From positions 1,302,001 through 1,366,000 of the forward strand of contig JAUFOR010000004.1 in the NCBI GenBank assembly GCA_040285745.1: a stretch of 64,000 bases of DNA. Reading direction: 5' to 3'. The notes beneath the pieces are model-generated. The model ran no database searches and was not told the origin of the DNA. It was given only the letters and a program-made list of their open reading frames with translations. The stretch comes from Barthelona sp. PCE. Its lineage: Eukaryota > Metamonada: BaSk clade. Made by a program: the position numbers and the translations under genes. Below, piece after piece: positions 26,739 to 35,141 of the stretch. The first letter of the stretch is position 1; the number at the start of each line of letters is the position of its first letter.

Positions 26739-28841
26739 CTATACATGTTCATGATAATCTGGCATGTAATACTCAACGATGGACGCCTCGGCCAGGAACG
26801 ATGGAAGGTGGAACGTTTCCACTGTGGGATTGATCGATTCCGGATCTTCCTCAACGTTATATGTTTTCAACACCATTGTCTTGGTCTCTTCTTCGTATGA
26901 CATGTCTTGAATAACGTTGTTAGGTAGATTTGGATCGTGGCTTATCTTCATACTAGGAGAATATGGGAAATTGTCGTTTGTGTAAAAATGCGTTTCAATT
27001 GCACCATCTTCAACGTATACTTTAATGATGCCTCCCACTACGTGTATGTATGAATCTCCCAGGAAATTAAGGAACTTATTGCCTTCCTCCGCTTCATCAT
27101 AATAAAATCCCTTCCAAAGGAGAACAGGCTCTAAGAAGCTTCCTGTTGACCAATCAAGACAATGTAAATATTGCGTTGCTGCTTCTTCACTGCGTGTATA
27201 TACAACAAACAGCTGATGATCAGGTGTTTCAGCCAATGGACGAGGGTTGAAGTAAACATCTACTACAAGTCTATGTTCAAAAAAAACAATGTGCTTTTGA
27301 ACCTCCACGTCATACCCGTTGACATTGAACCGAAAAAAATGGATTGCTTCATCACAAAAAATGCATGCTGAATTATCAAAATGTGAACCATGAACACTTG
27401 TAACTTGCACATTCGGGGGAAATTCCAAAATCATCTTTTCTCCCAAATATACCAGACCACGGTCAACATTTAATGGCAACCCTTGAATGAAACCACGGTT
27501 TTCAGGACCGCAATGAGGCAAAATGGTTGTGATTGGCTTGGATTCTGAGCCTGTCCAGCATAATTTGACATATGTAGTTACTACTTCACTACGTACCTTT
27601 GCCATTACAAAAAATTCATCTCCTTCATTTGGATGAACTGATCGGATCTCGCAGCTCGTATGTGAAAACGGTTTCCTACACCCACGCAGCACAATAAGCT
27701 TCCTTTCTTTAAAAAAAAAGTAACATCTTATCGAAGAGTAATAATCATCGTACACTTCAGCTATTCCATCAAAAAAAATGCGGTTTGGTTGAAGACTGTT
27801 CAACCAAAACACCTCATTATCAACTGTTCTGAATTTGATTAGGCCACAACGTCCTGTTATTTTATCAACACTATAAAAAACACAATCTTCATCATGAAAG
27901 TAATTATCGTTCAAGTCTATATGCTTCCAGCCATCGCAAATTACGTTCTTAAAATTCAGTTTACCCTCTGACATCTTCAATTCACCATTTTCGATATGAA
28001 CTACCACACATCTTGAATAAATGAATATCATTGACAATACATTCTGAGTGAGCGTTAATAATGAAAAACTCGAGTATCTGATAATATTCAATCCTTTAAG
28101 CTGTGGAAACCTTTCTGTTAAATTAACGCGGTTCCTCTGACAGTCAAATATTATTAGTTCATCAATTTCTTGATCGCAAAAGCTAACTAGGCAAATGCAA
28201 TCCGAGTTCAAACACCACATGATGTATCCTGAATAGATTCCATGTAACTGCTCAATATCAGGTTCATGTGCCTCGTCCATGTCATCAACAGAAAAATTGT
28301 AATGCCATAGGGAATCATCTTGGCAATTCCTCAACAAAATGTAGTTTGAATTTTTTGTTGATTGAGAGTCATACTCTCCAAGACATCGATATTCATCGGT
28401 TAGCACATTTAATATGTAGCACAGAATCACTTGCCTATCGAAATGATTAATGGTGAATAGTAGGTGGTTTTCATCCATCGGAAATATTCTGCTAATTTGA
28501 AACCTTCTTATGTTGTCAAAAGGGAATGGTATTCTCCTTCTTGTATGTTCATCACTCATGATATGATCAAATAATAAGATATCAAGATGGGTTACAATAT
28601 TATAGTCAAGCTGTTCGATGATCATATAAGATTCTCCAGCTCTCAGCTTAGATGTGTACTTGAGAGGCTCACGCGTATCCTCCACATACCCAACAAAGCC
28701 CTTGCCTTCAATGGCGCTTTCAATGAGGCTGATGTTTTCCCTTGACTTAAGCAATACTACGCCCTGGCCCTCAAATATCATCTGCCCCTCAGGATAATCC
28801 TGCATGACAAGGTCTTCCTCGAATTTACGAACCCTAGGCAT
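26739..28841 (-). CDS. Lineage-specific large protein, paralogue A
   Basis: 700 residues from the ATG at 28841 (MPRVRKFEEDLVMQDY). No signal peptide and no membrane helix. Short beta-strand-like blocks with aromatic residues recur (HYNFSVDDMDEAHEPD, GSHFDNSACIFCDEAIHFF, STGSFLEPVLLWKGFYYDE), suggesting a beta-propeller-like fold, but no WD motif is clear. Its paralogue on arm B shares whole blocks exactly while the blocks between differ. Lies 192 bases downstream of Fe-ADH on the same strand in both arms. Function unknown. Confidence 0.8.
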   Translation of the reverse strand: MPRVRKFEEDLVMQDYPEGQMIFEGQGVVLLKSRENISLIESAIEGKGFVGYVEDTREPLKYTSKLRAGESYMIIEQLDYNIVTHLDILLFDHIMSDEHTRRRIPFPFDNIRRFQISRIFPMDENHLLFTINHFDRQVILCYILNVLTDEYRCLGEYDSQSTKNSNYILLRNCQDDSLWHYNFSVDDMDEAHEPDIEQLHGIYSGYIMWCLNSDCICLVSFCDQEIDELIIFDCQRNRVNLTERFPQLKGLNIIRYSSFSLLTLTQNVLSMIFIYSRCVVVHIENGELKMSEGKLNFKNVICDGWKHIDLNDNYFHDEDCVFYSVDKITGRCGLIKFRTVDNEVFWLNSLQPNRIFFDGIAEVYDDYYSSIRCYFFFKERKLIVLRGCRKPFSHTSCEIRSVHPNEGDEFFVMAKVRSEVVTTYVKLCWTGSESKPITTILPHCGPENRGFIQGLPLNVDRGLVYLGEKMILEFPPNVQVTSVHGSHFDNSACIFCDEAIHFFRFNVNGYDVEVQKHIVFFEHRLVVDVYFNPRPLAETPDHQLFVVYTRSEEAATQYLHCLDWSTGSFLEPVLLWKGFYYDEAEEGNKFLNFLGDSYIHVVGGIIKVYVEDGAIETHFYTNDNFPYSPSMKISHDPNLPNNVIQDMSYEEETKTMVLKTYNVEEDPESINPTVETFHLPSFLAEASIVEYYMPDYHEHV

Positions 28842-28888
28842 GTGAATGTGGTGAGAATACTGAAAACAATGACTATTGCATGTTTTCC

Positions 28889-28900
28889 ACACAATTGTGT
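28889..28900. promoter_or_regulatory. Palindrome in the ADH-propeller spacer, arm A
   Basis: Perfect 12-base palindrome ACACAATTGTGT, about 50 bases before the ATG of the propeller-like gene, with a second half-site beside it. Same sequence at 43236-43247 in arm B. A protein-binding site is possible; conservation carries little weight because the whole region is identical between arms. Confidence 0.3.
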
Positions 28901-29033
28901 AATTGTGTGTGGGTTATATTTGATCCTCTGTCACAATATGCAAAAGTACTTGGTATGTACAGAAATTGCCAACATTTTTTGCACACTTTTTGTATCCATA
29001 TTAATCACAAATTGTTTATTAATGAAGCTAGGC

Positions 29034-30284
29034 CTAGAGGCACATGGAGAGGGCGGTCTCCATCTCGGCACGGGTGGGGTGCTCGACGTCGGTTCCGAAG
29101 TTGCCAGGGAAGTAATCGTAGTACTTGTCGAGGACGGTCTTGATGTAGTTCTCGGGTGTCTCACCGTCGAAGTACTCGCTGATGCGGGTCTTCATGGGTG
29201 TGGTCTTAACCTTGGCGTAGAAAGCCTCGAGGAACTCGTCGACGGTTTTGATGTAATCTCCGAAAAGGAGCTTGCCCCACTCGACAAAGCCCTCGTCGCC
29301 GTAGATGTTCCTGAACAGGTGCACGGCGGCGCGGAAGACAATGATGAGGGACTGGGCGTGCGTCATGAAGCCGCGCTCCTCGTTGTGGATACCGGACATA
29401 CAGTGACCGATCATGTGGACGATCCAGGACTGGACAGCGCCGTCACCGGGGTAGACGGAGAAGTTGAGAGCCTGTGTGGCGGCCCAACCGAGAGAAGCGT
29501 AGGTGCTGAGAACCTCCTCCTCAGAGAGACCCTCGGGGTTGACGAGGCGATCAAGGGAGTCGAAGAGGGACTTCTGCAGGCTGGTCAGGTAGAAGCGGCC
29601 GGCACGTGGGATGGCCTTGTCCTTGTTCTGCATCTGGAGAAGCAGATACTCGGAAATATGTGTGAAACCGTCGAAAGCAATGGAGGCAACGTGGTAGGGT
29701 GACAAGGTGGTCATGTACTTGGGGTTGATGGCGAGAGCCTTGGGGTAGAGGGAGGCGTTACCGAGGAAGCACTTCTTCTCATCAGAGGAACCCTCGATCT
29801 TGCGCTGCAGGACGGAGTTAGTGTTCATGCCGGAACCGGTTGCGGTCATGTAGTCGCATGCGTAGATGGGCATGGTGTGCTCGGAGGCACCAGGGACGGG
29901 GAGCTCACCGAGGTAGCAATCCCAGACATCCTTGCCCTCGACACCCTCGCGGCTAAGCTGGACGTCGACGACGATGGCCTTGGCGGTATCGAGGACGGAG
30001 CCTCCACCGACTGCGAGAATGGCTTCAGCACCACTCTCGAGGACGATCTCGGTCGCCTCCTTGACGAATGAGTAAATGGGGTTGGCACGAACGTTGCCCT
30101 TCTGGACGATCTCGATACCACGCTCCTCAGCGAGGGCATGGACGTCCTCCCAGGCACCGTTACGACGGATGGATCCACCGCCGAAAAGAAGAAGGACCTT
30201 CTTCTCCTCAATGGTATCGAAGAGCTTGGTCATCGACTCGAGGCCGACGTACAGTTTGGTAGGGTTTTCCCAGGCGTATTCCAT
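29034..30284 (-). CDS. Iron-containing alcohol dehydrogenase, copy A
   Basis: 416 residues, group III (Fe) ADH of the butanol dehydrogenase/YqhD type. Nucleotide-binding GGGSIRRNG near 37-45 and VGGGSVLDTAKAI near 92-104. Metal ligands fit the Asp and His of FDGFTH, the His of VHMIGHC and the His of THAQS. Reduces aldehydes to alcohols with NAD(P)H, so in an anaerobe it would regenerate NAD(P)+. Strong C/G preference at third codon positions, quite unlike its neighbours, yet similar in direction to other likely highly expressed genes. The protein is identical to copy B. A 286-residue open frame on the other strand is a by-product of this composition. Confidence 0.95.
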   Translation of the reverse strand: MEYAWENPTKLYVGLESMTKLFDTIEEKKVLLLFGGGSIRRNGAWEDVHALAEERGIEIVQKGNVRANPIYSFVKEATEIVLESGAEAILAVGGGSVLDTAKAIVVDVQLSREGVEGKDVWDCYLGELPVPGASEHTMPIYACDYMTATGSGMNTNSVLQRKIEGSSDEKKCFLGNASLYPKALAINPKYMTTLSPYHVASIAFDGFTHISEYLLLQMQNKDKAIPRAGRFYLTSLQKSLFDSLDRLVNPEGLSEEEVLSTYASLGWAATQALNFSVYPGDGAVQSWIVHMIGHCMSGIHNEERGFMTHAQSLIIVFRAAVHLFRNIYGDEGFVEWGKLLFGDYIKTVDEFLEAFYAKVKTTPMKTRISEYFDGETPENYIKTVLDKYYDYFPGNFGTDVEHPTRAEMETALSMCL

Positions 30285-30670
30285 TGTAATGCTGTTTTAA
30301 ATGAGGGTTGAAAAGCGTTAAGTGAGCTTCGGTGTCTGAGTGTCTGCTCAACGTCGCCGCCGAGGCATCTCTCGGCACGCCTGGGGCTGCATAGTGCATT
30401 TTCTGTGCGATACACCGGTAGAAAGATTTAATCAGGCAGGTGCCACCATTAATTGTGTGAGGCGGCCATGCTCAATGGGTGCCATTCGCAGCGGCGGCCA
30501 AGGGGTGCGAGCGGATCGCCTGGATCTGCGCGTATGCTGGATTTTGGGCGGCGGCACTTTCTTGCAAGCACCTGGGGCGCGATGGCGTTGACGGCGGCCG
30601 GCAACGCGCACCTGGCTGTGCACGCGACGTGGGAGATAGGATCGTCGCTTCTGTCACTTTCGAAATGTTT
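30285..30670 (-). promoter_or_regulatory. GC-rich leader/upstream region of Fe-ADH, copy A
   Basis: 386 bases, much richer in G+C and CpG than the surroundings, ending with the arm boundary. Several frames are open for 60-85 codons on both strands, as expected from composition; none has a recognisable product. Close to the ATG the sequence reverts to local style with CTTTTCAACCCTC and TTTAAAACAG, like the T-rich/CAAC elements before other genes here. Confidence 0.5.
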
Positions 30671-30940
30671 GGTTTTCAAGCAAGACAACGAATGTACATA
30701 TGTCAAGAACTGATTGTATTATGTGTATGGGCTTAAGGAATGTATTATACTAACTCCTTTCAGGGAAAAAGAATGGTTTCACTAAACTGTAGTGTTTAAG
30801 CATATCTAACCTTTTCTCCTGTTTTTAAAACAGTACTTGACTCGTTTAAACTCGTTTAACTTACTACATTTAACAAAAACAGAAACATTCAACATTTTTA
30901 TTTTTTATTTCCTTACTATCAATTATTTTAAACTTATAAG

Positions 30941-31540
30941 ATGACAAATGAGCAAAATAACAAGCCGCTGTCTTCCTTTGCAAGCGAATTAGATAAAAGG
31001 ATACGATTCAAAGCTGATGCATATTTAGATCAGCTTTTGCCTGGAGTGAGAGTAATTCCAAGTGAACATCACCACTGGGTATGTACTCATTGGCTCAGAG
31101 ACATGTGTCACAAGGGTGACGAGTGTGAATACCTTCATACTCTTGATAAAGATCGTATGCCACCTTGTAGATTCTACCATACACCTCAGGGATGTTCAAA
31201 TCCAGAGTGTTTGTATGGCCATTATGAGGCTGCTGCTAGATGCCCTTCATATGCACTAGGATTCTGTCCTTCAGGTCCATCATGTGTTTACAATCACGTT
31301 CACCAGCAACCGTGTGAGCACTACTTAGCAGGGTTCTGTCCCAGAGGTCCCGACTGCCCGTTTGGCCATCCTAAATATATTCAGCCTCCTAAAGCAGCCA
31401 ACGTTTGTCCATTTTGTGGTTCTCAAGAACATATTGGTCGTGATTGTTTACATAATCCTAACAGAAAGAACATCAAACAGCACGTTGATGGTATGATGCT
31501 TGGTAGTAGAAGAAGGAGAACAACTAAGGTGTTAATGTAA
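30941..31540 (+). CDS. CPSF4: CPSF30/Yth1-like cleavage and polyadenylation factor
   Basis: 199 residues with four CCCH fingers: CTHWLRDMCHKGDECEYLH, CRFYHTPQGCSNPECLYGH, CPSYALGFCPSGPSCVYNH and CEHYLAGFCPRGPDCPFGH, then a CCHC knuckle (CPFCGSQEHIGRDC). Fingers 2-5 and the knuckle align with human CPSF30 ([20 protein letters not shown]). The first finger of the usual five is absent; the N-terminus before it (residues 1-45) is acidic and helical. Fingers 2 and 3 read the AAUAAA signal, and AATAAA-like words follow several stops here. ATG at 30941 after a T-rich tract. Confidence 0.9.
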   Translation: MTNEQNNKPLSSFASELDKRIRFKADAYLDQLLPGVRVIPSEHHHWVCTHWLRDMCHKGDECEYLHTLDKDRMPPCRFYHTPQGCSNPECLYGHYEAAARCPSYALGFCPSGPSCVYNHVHQQPCEHYLAGFCPRGPDCPFGHPKYIQPPKAANVCPFCGSQEHIGRDCLHNPNRKNIKQHVDGMMLGSRRRRTTKVLM

Positions 31541-31549
31541 GGTTTTTAG

Positions 31550-31655
31550 TGTCTGAAAGTCTATGACTTGACAGCTGGGGAACAGAGAGCGGTAGCGGAC
31601 GAGAATAGTATGATTTGTATTTGCGTTGCGTTCTATCCCAGAATTTTTTTTTTTA
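31550..31655 (+). ncRNA. U6-like RNA candidate
   Basis: Begins ten bases after the CPSF30 stop. Elements seen: 5' hairpin TGTC-AAGTC-TAT-GACTT-GACA at 31550-31573 with a TGA bulge; ACAGAGA at 31582-31588; exactly five bases later AGC at 31594-31596 (same spacing as U6); GGGGAAC before ACAGAGA able to pair with GTTC...CCC near 31631; GCGTTC 46 bases after the start of ACAGAGA (52 in human); then 11 T at 31644-31654, as a Pol III stop. The intramolecular stem-loop of U6 is weak or missing, so chance is not excluded. Confidence 0.3.
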
Positions 31656-31798
31656 ATCCAATTCGTTTTTTGTTATAAGAATCCTTTTAAAACCGACTTT
31701 GTTCCACAATGATAGTATCCACAGTAAACTTAAATCATTTGCAACGTAATTTTTTATCCTTTTTGTAGTACAACACATCATCTCTTTGAATTCTTTAA

Positions 31799-32839
31799 AT
31801 GGAAGTTGAGCGGGCAAAACTTGATCAGGACCTGCGCAATGTTACCAAAAGGTTCGAAAAGATCGAAAAAAGTGTTTTGCGTATGTTAAGAATCAATAGC
31901 AACGATGCAAGAAAGCGTTTGAACCATCAGGTATCGCAAGAGCTCAATTCCCTCGCAAACCTTAACGCATCATTATTGGCAATCCCTAAATCAGTAAGAA
32001 AATTTAAGAATCACAAATCTCAACACAAATTGTGGCTCAACATAAGAGAAACTCTGTATCTGTTAACGGATTCCCTGTGTTGTGCCTTTAGAACAAATGT
32101 TCCACATTGGGTTAACAAAAGAATCTTGGGTAGAGTGAAAGATGAAGTTACTCTCAAAACTGTGTCAAAGAAAAGTAGAGTCATCGATAAAAGGCCCAAA
32201 AACACACCAAAAACAGCGCAAAGAATGGATCTAAGAGATGAAAATTTATTGAATACACAACGTGTTCTTGATATGGATCTCATTCCACATGTTTCAACAC
32301 CCTCAACAATGTCCATCTCGCCCATAAAGCAATCAAGCGCATCGGCCAATGAGCGTATGATGCGTGTTATTATCAAGCAAGAACAGTTGTTAGATGTGCT
32401 TCAATCTCATATGGACGAATTGTATCATTTCAGGGAGCTTTTGAAAATGGATGAAGCGGCATCCTCTGAGGCACAGGCCGTGTACGAGATGAAAGCAAAG
32501 ACATTAGATATATATGGCTACGATTTGGAATTTCCAATCAAGCCTCACGTGTACAAACAGATTGATATGGATATAAATCAGCTCATTTTTGAGGTTGAAT
32601 CAGTGCAAAACATGCTTTTTCAGATGCATGCACCCCAAACTCCTCCTAAACTCCATGTTTCACATCGCTTAAGTTATGTTCAGCCTGATGTTGATGAACA
32701 TGTTGTCTTAAGTCCTCATATCGAAGAAACATGCGAAGAACCGCTGGAACTGGGGTTCTTGCCGTCTGCTGAGCCTTCACAAATATCAGCGTTAAGCAAT
32801 GCCTCTCATTCTGATTCTGATGCTTATGTGGAATTCTGA
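31799..32839 (+). CDS. Hypothetical protein, coiled coil at both ends of a polar middle
   Basis: 346 residues, ATG at 31799. Residues 1-100 are helical and heptad-like (LDQDLRNVTKRFEKIEKSVL, LWLNIRETLYLLTDSL). A polar linker follows, then a second helical block (MMRVIIKQEQLLDVLQSHMDELYHF) and an acidic Ser-rich tail. No family recognised. Converges with the next gene; stops only 11 bases apart. Confidence 0.65.
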   Translation: MEVERAKLDQDLRNVTKRFEKIEKSVLRMLRINSNDARKRLNHQVSQELNSLANLNASLLAIPKSVRKFKNHKSQHKLWLNIRETLYLLTDSLCCAFRTNVPHWVNKRILGRVKDEVTLKTVSKKSRVIDKRPKNTPKTAQRMDLRDENLLNTQRVLDMDLIPHVSTPSTMSISPIKQSSASANERMMRVIIKQEQLLDVLQSHMDELYHFRELLKMDEAASSEAQAVYEMKAKTLDIYGYDLEFPIKPHVYKQIDMDINQLIFEVESVQNMLFQMHAPQTPPKLHVSHRLSYVQPDVDEHVVLSPHIEETCEEPLELGFLPSAEPSQISALSNASHSDSDAYVEF

Positions 32840-32850
32840 TTGTTTAACAT

Positions 32851-34701
32851 TTATTTAGAGTGGGTGAATGCAATACCCTGTTGCTTTGATACGTCAGGGA
32901 TACCAAAACGTCTTGTATTGATTGGTAGAAGATCGTTAACGTCCATATCAAGCATTTGAGTGAAAAAATAGCTGTCACTACTCAATTGTGCAACAATCGC
33001 TTCGCTATCCTCACGGAAAAGATCCTCCTTTGGCTTGCTGAGGCTGTTAGTAAGCTCTCGCATGCGATTATCATCAAGTAAATCATAGGGTTCAATATCA
33101 ACCAGATGCGTTTCAGAAAATCGCTCAATTAGAGCATCAAAACGTTGATTTGAAACACCACCATCAATATAAGTGTCTTTAGAGTTCATTGCATTGTATA
33201 ATTCCTCTTCTTCTTCATCTAAATGGTCATCAAAGTACATGTCTTCATCGTGTGGGTCCTCCTGCATTGGTATATCGACGGGAGATGGAGGATTAACTGG
33301 AATCTTAACTTTTTCTTTCCTTTTCTTTGATTTCTCCTTTCTAGGTGGTGTTTGTGCTTTGACAGGACTATCTTTCTTCTTGTGAGCTTTCCTATCCAGA
33401 ATCTCAGCATATTCAGATTGCTCTAACTTGTGTTGATATGAATCCTTATCGTCACGAGCATTTTTCAACCTTTCTTCATGCATTCTCTTTTCCTTTTCCT
33501 TCCTTAACTTTCGCTTTTCGCGCTCCTCACGCACCTTACGTCTCTTTTCTTCCAACTCATGATCAACAACTGGTTCAGCAACTGGTTGCACTTTAGGTTG
33601 ATGACTTATAAGGCTATCAACGTCCATTCCCAATGCTCTAGCCTGTTCTATCTTTGAATCCAATTGTGCACGCATAAAATCCAACTCACCTGCAGTATCT
33701 TCAGCAAGTATTTGACTAACCTGAACAATTTCCTCTCTTAATAATTCTATTTTTGCGTCATCAACATCTAGTAAATTCTGCTTCATTGGTGGTAGGTCGA
33801 GGATAGATTCATCCTCTTCATCTTGTTCAAAGGTAGGTTCGGGCAACAATACAGACTTTTCTACAAAACTTTCTTCCTCCTCTGACTCAACAACTGGATC
33901 ACTCATCCTACTGTACGTCTCTCTGTCAACATTTGCTGCCCTTTCAACAATAGGTGAAACGCGAGGTATCTCTGACGCCATTGAATCCGCTCTCTTCCGT
34001 GGTTTTGGAATGTTGAGCTTCTTTTCCGATACAGATTTAACCGGAGTCACCTCGGGGGTTGGCTGTTTCAAAGGAACAACGACTCTTGATTTGGGAATTG
34101 CTCGCTGTGATAATTCTGTAAATTTTGGTGTTAAACGGCGTGACGCACTCCTCAGCTCCTCCTTAAGCTTGTTTTCAGCGTTAATATTATTCTGAAATAC
34201 ACGATTTTTAACGAGTTCTACCCTTGTTTCATCAAATCGATATTTGCGGTTTTCTTTACGACCAAATAGTGGTCTAAAACGTACCTTCTCACTTGATAAT
34301 GGTTTGTATTCAGAGCATGTTACAGGTGGAATAACTTTTTTCTTTTCCAGTTGCTGCCATAAAGGATCCTTGAACCTATTCAATTTCGTAAAGACAGCAG
34401 TCTTCTGACTGAGCAGTTGCAACATTGGCATATGCATTGGTTTCTGTAGAGTTAAGCTCAGACTCAGGTCATCAACTCCTACCTCATGGTAATCATTAAA
34501 AAGAGGTGTTTTGATGGAATACATTTCTTCCTTGTTTTCAAACGTGATTTGTTCGCGCGTTGGGAAGTTGTGTCTGTCAGGTGTGTGGAATTGGTCTGAT
34601 TCTTTTAAAACAGAAACTTCGCCCTTCAAAGCGAGAATTTTCTCCCGCTTAGCCCTTGCGCTTGCCCTTATTTCCTTACTCAACGGTGAATTTGTGGACA
34701 T
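32851..34701 (-). CDS. Hypothetical protein with a long charged coiled coil
   Basis: 616 residues, ATG at 34701. N-terminal third polar with FRPLFGRKENRKYRFDE; middle acidic (VESEEEESF); then a strongly charged helix around 385-450 (LEEKRRKVREEREKRKLRKE) and a short acidic C-terminal region (DIEPYDLLDDNRMRELTN). Looks structural or microtubule-associated, but that is only composition. No family recognised. Confidence 0.65.
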   Translation of the reverse strand: MSTNSPLSKEIRASARAKREKILALKGEVSVLKESDQFHTPDRHNFPTREQITFENKEEMYSIKTPLFNDYHEVGVDDLSLSLTLQKPMHMPMLQLLSQKTAVFTKLNRFKDPLWQQLEKKKVIPPVTCSEYKPLSSEKVRFRPLFGRKENRKYRFDETRVELVKNRVFQNNINAENKLKEELRSASRRLTPKFTELSQRAIPKSRVVVPLKQPTPEVTPVKSVSEKKLNIPKPRKRADSMASEIPRVSPIVERAANVDRETYSRMSDPVVESEEEESFVEKSVLLPEPTFEQDEEDESILDLPPMKQNLLDVDDAKIELLREEIVQVSQILAEDTAGELDFMRAQLDSKIEQARALGMDVDSLISHQPKVQPVAEPVVDHELEEKRRKVREEREKRKLRKEKEKRMHEERLKNARDDKDSYQHKLEQSEYAEILDRKAHKKKDSPVKAQTPPRKEKSKKRKEKVKIPVNPPSPVDIPMQEDPHDEDMYFDDHLDEEEEELYNAMNSKDTYIDGGVSNQRFDALIERFSETHLVDIEPYDLLDDNRMRELTNSLSKPKEDLFREDSEAIVAQLSSDSYFFTQMLDMDVNDLLPINTRRFGIPDVSKQQGIAFTHSK

Positions 34702-35141
34702 CCTGTGTAAATTTGCGATTAAAACCTAGCAAAAACTCAGAAAGAAGTAGAAAGAAGTAAAACAAAATGGAAAGTTTCCCAGAATATCATACATCTCTTA
34801 TACATATCCAACAATTTACCTAGCATAAGGAAATTAAACTTGGATGAATCCACAAAAAGAGAAGAAAAATTTATGTTCTGCTTAAGATATTTTATGTGCA
34901 GAATGTTAGTGTATTGTGGAAAGTCGCATTTTTCCAATTCAGTAATTCATAATTAATCATAATAGATCAGGGTAATTCTATCTCTAAATTGTAAAAAATG
35001 TGAAAGTTCAATGCAAAGCAAATTTTTAAAGGATAACTATGACACAACTACATTTTTGGATGTACATGAACTCAGAAATATGTTTTCGGGTTTATCCAGT
35101 CTTTCTACATTTCACTTGTTCTCTTACGGCTTCGAATATCG
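34702..35141. other. Divergent intergenic region, no feature seen
   Basis: 440 AT-rich bases between two divergent hypothetical genes. Short open frames here have poor codon use. No RNA gene or repeat recognised. Confidence 0.5.

Larger units (their letters stand above)
26650..30670 (-). repeat. Inverted duplication, arm A
   Basis: 4021 bases matching 41466-45519 in reverse orientation. The Fe-ADH gene, its leader and the following 192-base spacer are almost identical between arms; the only difference I found in the ADH coding region is silent (29208 against 42928). The propeller-like gene has diverged in patches, with in-frame indels. Identity resumes at the 3' end and stops abruptly at 26650. 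I see no target-site duplication or terminal repeat. Confidence 0.93.

Noticed and set aside
28842-29702. 286-codon open frame opposite Fe-ADH (also 42434-43294)
   Set aside because: By-product of C/G-ending codons in the ADH gene; the product has low complexity (LVEDGLDVV type) and no known fold.
26650-30670. Transposable element as the cause of the inverted duplication
   Set aside because: No transposase or reverse transcriptase, no terminal repeats, no target-site duplication at either arm.
30340-30713. Several overlapping 60-86 codon open frames in the GC-rich ADH leader
   Set aside because: Present in many frames on both strands, as expected where stop codons are rare by composition; none starts or ends in a convincing way.
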